Assembly: GCF_024345225.1 (NCBI RefSeq)
Contig: NZ_BROD01000001.1
Span: forward strand, 2,676,362 to 2,740,361
Direction: 5' to 3'
DNA length: 64,000 nt
Origin: Clostridium sp. TW13
Lineage (GTDB): Bacteria > Bacillota > Clostridia > Clostridiales > Clostridiaceae
Shown: piece after piece, positions 28,139 to 37,083 of the stretch
How the letters are laid out: each line of letters begins with the position of its first letter
Position numbering within the stretch: the stretch's first letter is position 1
The notes under the pieces: generated by a model
The model's input: only the letters and a program-made list of their open reading frames with translations
The model's database searches: none
Told to the model about the DNA's origin: nothing
Program-made: the position numbers and the translations under genes

Positions 28139-28981
28139 ATGCCTAGTTTAGTTTTAGAAGGGGGTACCTTTAGACCAATCTTTAGTGCTGGTGTAATGGA
28201 TGCCCTTTTAGATAATGATATTATGTTCCCTTATTGTATAGGCGTTTCTGCTGGTATAACTAATGGAATATCTTATTTATCAAAACAAAAGAAAAGAAAT
28301 TTACAAGTTACTCAAACTTATAGAAATGATAAGCGTTACTTGGGATTTAGAAACTACTTAAAATGTAAAAGTATGTTTGGCTTAGATTTTGTTTTTGATG
28401 AAATCCCTAACAAATTAGTTCCATTTGATATGGAAACCTATAACAAATATTCTGGTACAGTTTTAGTCGGAGTAACCAATGCAATTACCGGCAAAACCGA
28501 GTATTTAAATGGTCAAAATTTAGATGATAAATGCACAATGCTTAGAGCTACCTGTGCAATTCCAATGGTATTTCCACCTATTAAAATAAACAATAATTAT
28601 TACTATGATGGTGGAATATGCGATCCTATTCCAATTAGAAAAGCTATTGAAGACGGAAATGAAAAACATTTGATAATATTAACTCGCCCAAAAGAATATA
28701 AAAAAACACTAAGTAAGGCTAATGTTATAGTTTCAAAGTTATTAAATAGGAAATTTCCTAAATTAAGAGAGCCATTGCTTGCTAGACATGAGCTTTACAA
28801 TGAGACTGTAAAATTTTGCGAACAATTAGAAGCAGAAGGAAAAGCAATTATTATAAGACCAACTTCTGATCAAGCAATTAATAGCTTTGAAAAAGATGTA
28901 CATAAATTAAAGCAAGCTTATGAAATAGGCTATAGCATTGGCATTGAGAGACTTGAAGATATAAAAAAATTGTTTCAATAA
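28139..28981 (+). CDS. Patatin-like phospholipase
   Basis: This is a 280-residue patatin-fold hydrolase. The oxyanion motif is EGGTFR (7-12), the nucleophile is Ser37 in CIGVSAGITNG, and the catalytic aspartate is in YYDGGICDPIP near residue 160. This is the complete Ser-Asp dyad of bacterial patatins (YjjU/RssA type), which release fatty acids from phospholipids or acylglycerols. There is no signal peptide, so it acts in the cytoplasm or at the inner membrane face. AGGAGG precedes the ATG. It is followed 205 bases later by a fatty-acid-binding DegV protein on the same strand, a possible functional link. Confidence 0.88.
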   Translation: MPSLVLEGGTFRPIFSAGVMDALLDNDIMFPYCIGVSAGITNGISYLSKQKKRNLQVTQTYRNDKRYLGFRNYLKCKSMFGLDFVFDEIPNKLVPFDMETYNKYSGTVLVGVTNAITGKTEYLNGQNLDDKCTMLRATCAIPMVFPPIKINNNYYYDGGICDPIPIRKAIEDGNEKHLIILTRPKEYKKTLSKANVIVSKLLNRKFPKLREPLLARHELYNETVKFCEQLEAEGKAIIIRPTSDQAINSFEKDVHKLKQAYEIGYSIGIERLEDIKKLFQ

Positions 28982-29095
28982 AGCAAGTATAAAAACTTTT
29001 TTTTGATTTATATTATATTTATCCTAGTAAAATCAGATATTTAATGCATATCATCAATAACAAATAAACATACTAAAAATATAGTTTGCCATAGC

Positions 29096-29116
29096 ACATA
29101 GTTTCAAAAACTATGT
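29096..29116 (+). promoter_or_regulatory. Palindromic operator next to the DegV promoter
   Basis: The dyad ACATAGTTT-CAA-AAACTATGT (9-bp arms) ends one base before the -35 box. The TAGTTT/AAACTA half-sites resemble those recognised by MarR-type fatty-acid regulators such as FabT, but that is inference. Confidence 0.5.
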
Positions 29117-29117
29117 A

Positions 29118-29146
29118 TTGACATTTAACTGACTATATAGTATTGT
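29118..29146 (+). promoter_or_regulatory. Sigma-A-type promoter of the DegV gene
   Basis: A perfect -35 TTGACA (29118-29123), a 17-bp spacer and a -10 TATTGT (29141-29146), 40 bases before the start codon. Confidence 0.7.
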
Positions 29147-29185
29147 ATTAGCATAATATGATATGATGTTTTAGGAGGTTCATTA

Positions 29186-30031
29186 ATGCAAAAGATAGCT
29201 TTAATTACAGACAGTACTTCTGGTTTATCTCAAGAATACTTGGACAAATACAATATTGAATTATTAAGACTAAAGGTTATATATAAATCTGGTGAATATA
29301 TCGATGGCTTAACTATAACTCCAGAGCAAGTATACTCTAAATTAGATGAGGAATTGCCAACTACTTCAATGCCATCTGTACAAGATAATTTAGATTTATT
29401 AAACCGCTTAGTTTCTGAAGGATATACACACGCTATTTTCTTACCTATTTCTTCTGGATTATCAGGCACTATAAATAGCATGAGAATTGCTGCAGAAGAG
29501 TATGAAGATAAAATTACTTCCTTTGTATACGATACAAAAGTAATTTCTATGGGCGTTGGTTTGATAGTACTTAAGGTCGCAGAAATGATACAAGAAGGTG
29601 CTGAATTTAGCTATATTTGTGAACAAATTCCTAAATTAAGAGAAAAAATTAGTTTTTATTTTATTGTAGATACTCTTGAGTATCTAATTAAGGGTGGAAG
29701 AATTGGCCGAGTTTCTGGAAGAATTGGTGAAATTCTAAACTTAAAACCTATAATAACAATGGGTGATGATGGAAAGTATACAACCTTTACAAAAGTTAGA
29801 GGAAAAAAGCAAGCTATAAGTAAATTACAAAATTATGGTTTAGACATACTCTCTAAAGGAAAAGCAAAGGTTGCTGTAATGACAGGTACAATGTTTGAAG
29901 AATCCGAAGAACTTAAAAAAGCCTTTTCAACCCAAGCTAATGCTACACTTTTATATTCAGGTATTATAACTCCTGCTGTTGGCATTCATTGTGGTCCAAG
30001 GGCACTAGGAATAATGCTTTTATCAGAATAG
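29186..30031 (+). CDS. DegV family fatty-acid-binding protein (FakB-like)
   Basis: This is a 281-residue DegV protein. The motifs ITDSTSGLSQEY at the N-terminus, PTTSMPSV near 57-64, LPISSGLSGT near 93 and YLIKGGRIGRVSGRIG near 164-179 are diagnostic. DegV/FakB proteins bind one fatty acid and present it to the kinase FakA for phosphorylation and entry into phospholipid synthesis. A FakA-type gene is not in the window. The upstream palindrome beside the -35 box fits lipid-responsive control. AGGAGG precedes the ATG. Confidence 0.9.
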   Translation: MQKIALITDSTSGLSQEYLDKYNIELLRLKVIYKSGEYIDGLTITPEQVYSKLDEELPTTSMPSVQDNLDLLNRLVSEGYTHAIFLPISSGLSGTINSMRIAAEEYEDKITSFVYDTKVISMGVGLIVLKVAEMIQEGAEFSYICEQIPKLREKISFYFIVDTLEYLIKGGRIGRVSGRIGEILNLKPIITMGDDGKYTTFTKVRGKKQAISKLQNYGLDILSKGKAKVAVMTGTMFEESEELKKAFSTQANATLLYSGIITPAVGIHCGPRALGIMLLSE

Positions 30032-30058
30032 TTACTACTAGTAAAGTAATGAAAAAAA

Positions 30059-30096
30059 CAGATGATTGTAAATCTTAAGAAGTTTACAATCATCTG
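30059..30096. terminator. Bidirectional terminator between DegV and EAL-GGDEF genes
   Basis: The 14-bp perfect stem CAGATGATTGTAAA/TTTACAATCATCTG has a 10-base loop and is flanked by an A-run and by GTTTTT. Confidence 0.92.
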
Positions 30097-30100
30097 GTTT

Positions 30101-31870
30101 TTATAAAATAATATAATTACTTCCAACCATTTGCTTACATCTCTTTTTGAGCTTACTGGATTCCTCTGCTAATTCATAAATATTAATATAATCTTTCTTT
30201 TTATTTGTTACTGCTGCAATTGATAATGATATAATTGGGAACTTTTCTTCTACCCCATGTCTATTTGCAGTCATGATATATCCTTTTTCTAAATCTTCTC
30301 TTTTATAACATCCTGTAACTTCTTTATCAAAAGTATTGATTATTTTACTGCACACTTCTTCAACGTCCCAGTTTAAAAAAACTGCAATAAAATCATCTCC
30401 TCCAATATGCCCAATAAAATGGCCATCTTTAATATTTTTTCTAAGAATTTTTGCTAAAATTATTATAACCTTATCACCATTTTCAAAACCATAAACATCA
30501 TTATATGCTTTAAAATTATCAATATCAAAATATAGCACAGAATAATTACAATAATTCTGTATGCAATTATTTAAATTTTCTTCTATCATTATATTACCCG
30601 GAAGTTCAGTTAATGGATTTAAATATTTTGCATTCTGCACTTCTAACTCCATAACTTTTTCAATTAACTCTTTTACTGTAACCACACCATAATATTTTGA
30701 CTTATTAGTTACTGTAATATAATCATATAAAGTTTCTTGAGATCTAGACATTGCTAAATTAATAACTTTATGAATAGGAGTATTACAATCTACATATAAA
30801 AATTCTGTATTCATTATAGCTGATATTGGCTTGCTAGAATAAATGCTATATCCATACTGCCATCCTAATTTACTATAAAATGATCTTCTTGTGATAATAC
30901 CCTTTATAAATTCATTTTCAACTACGCATATTTCCACTAAATTGGGTTCATGTTTTAATAGCTCGTCTACTTTTGATACCAACATATTTGAAGATATAGT
31001 TTTATTAGATTTGCATAAAGATTTTATATGTATCTTCTCCAAATTACTTCTATACAAATTAGATTCCTTACTATTTAACATATCAACAAAATTAATTATA
31101 TCCTCTCTAGCAGGACTCAATATAGCACTAGGCTCTTGAATTAAATATCCCTGACCATAATGAACACCAATCTCTACAAGAGTACTTAATTCATCTTTGG
31201 TTTCTATCCCCTCTGCAATTATTAATGAATGTGATTGTTTAGAAAATTCGTACATGCCTCTTACTAATGCTTGCTTTGTAGAATCCTTGTCTATATTTCT
31301 TATAAGTTTCATATCCAACTTAATATATTTAGGCTTTACCTCTGCTATTAAGTTAAGTCCTGAATACCCTGCTCCCACATCATCCATTGCAAAGATAAAA
31401 TTATTATTTTTCATTTTATCTATATTGTTGCTGAAATTCTCTATGTTTTTAATTAAATATCTTTCTGTAATTTCAATAATAATATTTTGAATATTTATCA
31501 AGTAACTTTCTAAAAATTGCTCCTTTAACTTATTGCTTATATTGACATCCTCTAAATTTTTGCTATTAATATTTAGGAATAGTTTTCCTTGCAATTTATT
31601 TTTTCTTGCATTGCCTAAAGCATTTTTAAGACACAACTCCTCAATTTCCAAAGTTTTATTAAATCTATCCGCTACTTCAAAGAGCATTTCAGAACTAGTG
31701 ATATATGATTTTTCTGACACTCTACTCAACGCTTCATATCCGAGTATCGTACAATCCTTAAGTGATATAATGGGCTGAAATACTGTACTAAGACTATTAT
31801 TATTAATTATGTTGCAAACTTCTTCATATAGAATCTTATCCATATCTTCTAACATCAAATCCATTTCCAA
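30101..31870 (-). CDS. EAL-CBS-GGDEF domain protein (cyclic di-GMP turnover)
   Basis: This is a 589-residue cytoplasmic protein. The EAL domain (about 15-245) keeps the catalytic residues: EALSR at 46-50, NINSKNLED, EITERY, DDVGAGYSG, KLDMKLIRNI and the later IAEGIET, so it is probably an active phosphodiesterase. Two CBS-like repeats (about 280-405) follow and may sense adenine nucleotides. The GGDEF domain (about 415-589) has GGDDF at 490-494 in place of GGDEF; with Asp in the fourth position its cyclase activity is doubtful. This EAL-CBS-GGDEF order is known from Firmicutes. The start TTG at 31870 has GGAG 7 bases upstream; an ATG at 31864 is an alternative. Confidence 0.88.
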   Translation of the reverse strand: MEMDLMLEDMDKILYEEVCNIINNNSLSTVFQPIISLKDCTILGYEALSRVSEKSYITSSEMLFEVADRFNKTLEIEELCLKNALGNARKNKLQGKLFLNINSKNLEDVNISNKLKEQFLESYLINIQNIIIEITERYLIKNIENFSNNIDKMKNNNFIFAMDDVGAGYSGLNLIAEVKPKYIKLDMKLIRNIDKDSTKQALVRGMYEFSKQSHSLIIAEGIETKDELSTLVEIGVHYGQGYLIQEPSAILSPAREDIINFVDMLNSKESNLYRSNLEKIHIKSLCKSNKTISSNMLVSKVDELLKHEPNLVEICVVENEFIKGIITRRSFYSKLGWQYGYSIYSSKPISAIMNTEFLYVDCNTPIHKVINLAMSRSQETLYDYITVTNKSKYYGVVTVKELIEKVMELEVQNAKYLNPLTELPGNIMIEENLNNCIQNYCNYSVLYFDIDNFKAYNDVYGFENGDKVIIILAKILRKNIKDGHFIGHIGGDDFIAVFLNWDVEEVCSKIINTFDKEVTGCYKREDLEKGYIMTANRHGVEEKFPIISLSIAAVTNKKKDYINIYELAEESSKLKKRCKQMVGSNYIIL

Positions 31871-32030
31871 TATTCATCTCCATAACATTACTTATATCTT
31901 TATACCGTTAGTTTAATTCTGCTATTACAATAATATTACAAGACATATATTGTTTCTTCAATAACATAGTAGATTAATTTACATTATTTAATTATTACTT
32001 AACATATGCTTAAAATTTACATTTTCAATT

Positions 32031-34064
32031 TTAATCTGCATAATTAAGTTCATATAGTTCAACACTGTCTGACTCTATTGTTTTTTTAGTAATTCTTTTT
32101 AATTTGTCATTTTTCTCGAATTTAGTGTTAGATACCGGATTATCTGATATCCACTGTTCCCTAGGAATCATTCTACCATTTCTCTTTATCCAATCCTCAA
32201 TGTCTTTATTAGAATTATAAGATTTTCCTACCATAGCATATTTTAATTTTCCATTTCTAACTATACCCTTAAAATCATCTAAAGATATAATCTTATCATT
32301 TCCGCTATAACCTCCTATTGCCATTACCTCTCGTCCAGAATCAAGCATAATCTTGGCAGCCTCTGGAGCAGTAGCTACTGCTAAAAAATATTTTTCATTA
32401 TCTCCTCTAGAACTTAAAAACTTAATTAAATTATCATTATAATCCTTTTTCACACTTTCCTGTTTTCTCTTTCCAGAATCATTAATTGCAGATATCAATC
32501 TTAAACCTGCCATTGGTGAGCTACCATCCATCTTATAAACCATAGGAGTAGCTGCACATACTGCTGGAGGCAACAATGTTCCTATAACAGTCAAACAAAA
32601 TATTACTTTCTTTATGTTAAATGCTTTAGACATTGGTTCTCCTGCTCTTCTACTCAGTACTAAAATTATTGATGGAATAAATATAAGTAATGCTGATGCT
32701 ACAAAAATAAATTTAGTTATCTCTCTATTAAAATAATAGGATAGAATCAGTAATTCAATACCTCCATTTATCATAAGCGCTATTGGTAAAAAGAAGGCTC
32801 CTTTTTGCCCCTTATTATAAATTTTCCACATAGATGTTAAACCAATTCCACACAAAGCAGCTATAGGTACTGACATCATAGTTAAATAATAAGAATGATA
32901 AAGGTCAATTGCATAGCTAAAATAAATACATTCTGGAACTAAGCATAATGTCCATAATAATAGATTCAATTTATAATTATTATCTTTAGACTTTACTAAA
33001 AATAATTCTGTAGCTGTAATAGCAGCCCCTAAAAGTGCCAGAATCAAAAGCCAGCTGATTTGATCAGATAATGAATTATTTCTAAACAATCGAGCTACTC
33101 CAACATCACTTTTGATTCCTGCTTGTTTATTTTGTTCTAATCTCTCTGTTATTTCATTTGTTATATTATATTCTTCATTTTTATTATTACTAAGCTTGTT
33201 AAAACTATTGGGCTCATTAATATTACTTTGATTATTTCTTTGTTTCAATATATTGAATTTCAATCTTTCAGTTCCATTATGCCCTGTAATTAATTGTACT
33301 ACTGAATTATTACTACTACTCCCTACATAAGGTCTATCATTTTTAGAAATTGAATCTACAGTTAATGTCCATGATAAAGACCCTAATACAAGTACGCTAG
33401 TAGCTATAATTATATTTATAAACCTTTTCTTTTTAGAAATTTTATTTGAACAAATATAGGTTATATATAATGCTGGCATAATCATATAAGCTTGTATCAT
33501 TTTTATATTGAAACCTACACCTACGAATATAAAACTTATTAATAAATACTTTAAATCTCCCTTTTCAGCTGCTATAGATATAAATATACAAGCCAACAAA
33601 GAAGTCAGTACTAGTAAATTATCTATTGTATTATTCCTACTAGCTGCTACAAAAATTGGAGTTGTAGCTAAACATAATGCAGAAATAATTCCTGCTACTT
33701 TTCCAAAAAATCTTTTTATTATATAGTAAAGTAAAATGACTGAAATTACTCCTGCAAGTGCTTGCGGGAAAATTACACTAAACCCACTAAAGCCAAAAAT
33801 TTTAGAACTTAAAACTTGCAACCAAAATCCTAATGGCGGCTTATCAATACTTACAAAACCAGCCGGATCAAAAGAAACAAAAAAGAAATTCTTTAAATTC
33901 ATGGTCATACTCTTTACACCACTTGAATAATACTCATTTGCAAATCCTTCTATACTTAAATTCGTAAAATTCAATATTATTGATAAAATTATTACTGGTA
34001 GTACTTCATAGTTATTTTTTAACTTATAGGCAACATTCTTAATTACTTCATTTACTTTTTTCAT
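32031..34064 (-). CDS. GT39/ArnT-like membrane mannosyltransferase (YkcB-like)
   Basis: This is a polytopic glycosyltransferase of 677 residues. The N-terminal half is a GT-C fold with the catalytic loop SFDPAGFVSIDKPPLGFWLQ, where the aspartate before KPP is the hallmark of dolichyl- or undecaprenyl-phosphate sugar transferases. About 11 hydrophobic helices follow, then a soluble C-terminal domain of about 150 residues outside the membrane. It resembles Bacillus YkcB, which transfers sugars from a lipid carrier to surface polymers; a YkcC-like partner that would make the carrier is not in the window. The ATG at 34064 is 9 bases after AGGGGG; the longer frame starts directly next to that site. 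Confidence 0.82.
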   Translation of the reverse strand: MKKVNEVIKNVAYKLKNNYEVLPVIILSIILNFTNLSIEGFANEYYSSGVKSMTMNLKNFFFVSFDPAGFVSIDKPPLGFWLQVLSSKIFGFSGFSVIFPQALAGVISVILLYYIIKRFFGKVAGIISALCLATTPIFVAASRNNTIDNLLVLTSLLACIFISIAAEKGDLKYLLISFIFVGVGFNIKMIQAYMIMPALYITYICSNKISKKKRFINIIIATSVLVLGSLSWTLTVDSISKNDRPYVGSSSNNSVVQLITGHNGTERLKFNILKQRNNQSNINEPNSFNKLSNNKNEEYNITNEITERLEQNKQAGIKSDVGVARLFRNNSLSDQISWLLILALLGAAITATELFLVKSKDNNYKLNLLLWTLCLVPECIYFSYAIDLYHSYYLTMMSVPIAALCGIGLTSMWKIYNKGQKGAFFLPIALMINGGIELLILSYYFNREITKFIFVASALLIFIPSIILVLSRRAGEPMSKAFNIKKVIFCLTVIGTLLPPAVCAATPMVYKMDGSSPMAGLRLISAINDSGKRKQESVKKDYNDNLIKFLSSRGDNEKYFLAVATAPEAAKIMLDSGREVMAIGGYSGNDKIISLDDFKGIVRNGKLKYAMVGKSYNSNKDIEDWIKRNGRMIPREQWISDNPVSNTKFEKNDKLKRITKKTIESDSVELYELNYAD

Positions 34065-34261
34065 AAGCACCATCCCCCTACAATTTACGACATTTTTTTG
34101 TATATTTTTTATAAATTATAACTGAATGTTAACCACAAGTATTTACATAAACATTTCAAATATATTATATTTTTCTTGACTATTTGTAAAAAAATAAAAA
34201 CAGTAATTATAAATAGATTATATATACTGCTCTTAATATCCACATAAACTTTACTTTTTAG

Positions 34262-35125
34262 CTAATCCTCATAATATTTCATTAGTCCTTGTGTCCCTAA
34301 TTCACCTAAGTTATTATTATCTAAAGTTTTATACATATTAAATACAGTATTTAATACATCTAATTCAAGATCTGCATCTTCTGATTCTTCTATTGCTAAA
34401 TTCATATCTTTTATGAAATGCTTAATATAAAATCCCGGATTAAAATCTCCTTTTAAGATACGTGGTGCCATATTAGTCATTTGCCAACTTCCAGCTGCTC
34501 CTTGGCTTATACTATCTAGCATGGTTTGCACGTCTAACCCCTCTGTTTTTGCATAAGTCATAGCTTCACATACTCCTGCAATAACTCCAGCTAACGCAAT
34601 TTGATTTGCCATCTTAGTATGCTGGCCATTGCCTGCTTTTCCTTCATAAATAATATTAGTTCCCATACTAGATAAAACACCTTTACACTTTTCAAAAATT
34701 TCTCTATCTCCACCTACCATTATGGATAATGTAGCATTTTTTGCACCTGAATCGCCACCAGAGACAGGCGCATCTAATGCTCCAATACATCTTTCCTTAG
34801 CCTCGTTATAAATTTTAATTGAAAGTTTTGGACTTGTAGTAGTCATATCAATTACACAAGCCCCTTTTTTAGCATTTTGTAAAATTCCTTCTTCTCCAAA
34901 ATAGACTTGTTCAACATCTTTAGGATATCCAACTATTGTTATAATAATATCCTTATTCTTGACACAACTTTTTATATCATCACACCACTTAGCGCCATCT
35001 TCAATTACATCTAAAGCTTTATTTTTAGTTCTTGTAAAAATTGAGACCTCATATCCTTTTTTCATAAGGTTTCTCACCATGGATTTCCCCATTACACCTA
35101 CTCCAATAAATCCAATTGACTTCAT
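34262..35125 (-). CDS. 3-hydroxyisobutyrate / beta-hydroxyacid dehydrogenase family protein
   Basis: This is a 287-residue NAD(P)-dependent enzyme. The Rossmann motif is GFIGVGVMGKSM at 5-16, the substrate-binding motif is DAPVSGGDSGA near 118-128, and the catalytic lysine is in GNGQHTKMANQI near 170. Members include 3-hydroxyisobutyrate dehydrogenase, tartronate semialdehyde reductase and succinic semialdehyde reductase; the residues that separate them cannot be judged by eye. It is monocistronic with AGAGGGGG upstream. The 346-base upstream region holds an unusual bulged hairpin and a 20-base motif shared with the PHP gene upstream region. Confidence 0.85.
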   Translation of the reverse strand: MKSIGFIGVGVMGKSMVRNLMKKGYEVSIFTRTKNKALDVIEDGAKWCDDIKSCVKNKDIIITIVGYPKDVEQVYFGEEGILQNAKKGACVIDMTTTSPKLSIKIYNEAKERCIGALDAPVSGGDSGAKNATLSIMVGGDREIFEKCKGVLSSMGTNIIYEGKAGNGQHTKMANQIALAGVIAGVCEAMTYAKTEGLDVQTMLDSISQGAAGSWQMTNMAPRILKGDFNPGFYIKHFIKDMNLAIEESEDADLELDVLNTVFNMYKTLDNNNLGELGTQGLMKYYED

Positions 35126-35471
35126 ATAAATCCCCCTCTTTAGTTGCCTCTTCTAAAATTACTTATCTAGATTATAATAAGATTTTTATTTTTAATGCTT
35201 AGACTATATATCAATATCTATTACCTATATAGAACTATTCCATAATAATGTTGGTGGACAAGTTACAAAGATTCGACATCTTTCTACCAACATTTAGGTG
35301 GAATGCTTCTATATAAACATTTTTAATATGTCTAGTTAACCTTGCATTTTTAATGCTCAACAATATTATGCATTGATAAAATATAACTTATATAATACAA
35401 GTAATATTATATCATAAGTAATTTTATATTTGTGGAATTAAATACCATCAGCTTAAGTTTATATATAAAAA
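35126..35471. other. Upstream region of the dehydrogenase gene with a bulged hairpin
   Basis: This 346-base spacer contains the motif TATGGAATAGTTCTATATAG on the minus strand (35225-35244), also found at 24044-24063. Next to it is a hairpin, 35247-35294: outer arms AATGTTGGT/ACCAACATT and an inner arm pair AAAGAT/ATCTTT (35267-35283) that is continuous on one side and separated by a 10-base bulge on the other. It could be a leader RNA of the dehydrogenase gene or a protein-binding dyad. No open frame is supported. Confidence 0.5.
35225..35244 (-). promoter_or_regulatory. Conserved upstream motif, copy 2 (TATGGAATAGTTCTATATAG)
   Basis: This is the second copy of the motif at 24044-24063, about 100 bases before the beta-hydroxyacid dehydrogenase gene. 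The match is 17 of 20 bases, and the three differences are G/A transitions. Confidence 0.4.
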
Positions 35472-36920
35472 TTAGTCAACTTTAATATTACCTGTGGCTG
35501 GCCCTGTTATCCAATTTCCCTTATAATCAAATCTTGATCCATGACAAGGACAATCCCATGTTAATTCATCAGCATTCCATTGAAGTTGGCATCCTAAATG
35601 GGAGCATTTAGTAGTTACCATAAATACATTGCCCTCTTCATCTTTATATACTCCTACCTTTTCATCTTTATATGTTACAATACCACCATGACCATTTTGA
35701 ATATGTTCGATGTGTTCGTCTGGAATATCTACTCTTTGAGCAATAAAATTCTTTGCTGTTTCAATTGTATCTTGTGCTAGTGTCTTAGCAGATAAAGACA
35801 AATCAAATCTACTAGGAGAAAATATCTCCTCATATTTGTTTTCCTTGCCTAAAATCATATCACTCAATATCATTGCTGATACCATTGATGAAGTCATTCC
35901 CCATTTATTAAATCCTGTAGCCACATAAATATTAGGAGTTGATGCAGAGTAGTGTCCGATATATGGAATTCCATCTAAAGTCATACAATCTTGTGTTGAC
36001 CAATAATACTTTTCTTTAGAATTAGGGAAAAGAGCTTTAGCAATTCCTCTAAGTTGTTCATAACATCCTCCCTCTTCATTTTTACCTGTTCTTTGATCTA
36101 TAGAGCTTAATAGTAGCAAATCCTTATAATTTCTAAATGAGATACCATCCTTTGCGATATCAACATACATTCCCTTTACATCCATAGCATTCTCTAAAGC
36201 TAAAACATATGATCTTTCTTGATGCATTCTGATGAAATAATATCCCGGTACATTTAAAAAAGGATAATGAGTAGCTACTACTATGTTTTTTGCTGAAATT
36301 TCTATATTATTTTCTGTTATTACCAAATTATTGTCTACATCAATATGTACTGCCTTTGTATTTTCATAAATATCTAATTCATCTGAAATAACCTTTAGAA
36401 ATTTTAATGGATTAAATTGAGCTTGATTATTAAATTTCAATGCACATTTTACGTTAAAAGGAAGAGTTACTTCATTTACAAGTTCAGCATCAATACCTAA
36501 TTTTCTTGCAGTCTCAAACTCATCAGTAAAATTATCAGTCTTATCTAAGGAATAGACATATGCTGGTTTTACTTCAAACTCACATTCTATGTTTTTATCA
36601 TCAACTATTTCTTTAAATTTTCTTATTGCTAATTCATTAGCAGCAGCATACTGTTGTGCTTTTTCCTCTCCAAATTCTTTTCTTAATTTATAATAAATCA
36701 AATCATGCTGTGATGTTATCTTAGCTGTAGTATTTTTCGTAACTCCACTTGCTACCTCTTTAGCTTCAATAACAACAACTTTTAAACCAACTTTTTTTAA
36801 CATGTAGGCTGTCAATAATCCTGCCATACCTCCACCAATGACCAAAACTTCTGTGCTAATGTTATTTGTTAATGTCTCTCTCTTTGTAAAATTACAACTA
36901 TCACTCCAAACTGATTTCAT
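35472..36920 (-). CDS. FAD-dependent oxidoreductase with C-terminal Rieske [2Fe-2S] domain
   Basis: This is a 482-residue fusion of a DAO-type FAD oxidoreductase (about 20-380) and a Rieske domain (about 395-482). The FAD-binding motif VLVIGGGMAGLLTAYMLK is near 26-43, and the C-terminal FAD contact is IYVATGFNKWGMTSSM. The Rieske ligands are in CSHLGC and CPCHGSRFDYKGNW, giving the full C-x-H...C-x2-H set. This fused architecture (YhfW-like) is widespread in Firmicutes, and the substrate is not established. The ATG at 36920 has GAGGTG 6 bases upstream; the frame starting at 36968 has no ribosome site. Confidence 0.88.
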   Translation of the reverse strand: MKSVWSDSCNFTKRETLTNNISTEVLVIGGGMAGLLTAYMLKKVGLKVVVIEAKEVASGVTKNTTAKITSQHDLIYYKLRKEFGEEKAQQYAAANELAIRKFKEIVDDKNIECEFEVKPAYVYSLDKTDNFTDEFETARKLGIDAELVNEVTLPFNVKCALKFNNQAQFNPLKFLKVISDELDIYENTKAVHIDVDNNLVITENNIEISAKNIVVATHYPFLNVPGYYFIRMHQERSYVLALENAMDVKGMYVDIAKDGISFRNYKDLLLLSSIDQRTGKNEEGGCYEQLRGIAKALFPNSKEKYYWSTQDCMTLDGIPYIGHYSASTPNIYVATGFNKWGMTSSMVSAMILSDMILGKENKYEEIFSPSRFDLSLSAKTLAQDTIETAKNFIAQRVDIPDEHIEHIQNGHGGIVTYKDEKVGVYKDEEGNVFMVTTKCSHLGCQLQWNADELTWDCPCHGSRFDYKGNWITGPATGNIKVD

Positions 36921-37083
36921 AAACTTCACCTCAAAAATATTATGCCAATATATATTTTTTCTAAACAACAGTTAAAATAATCTTTTTATTTATTGTATTT
37001 TTTTAAATTTTTGTAATTTTATTGTAAATAGTGTTGTATAATATTATTGTCCAACTAAATATTTTAAAAAGGGGATGTTTTAA

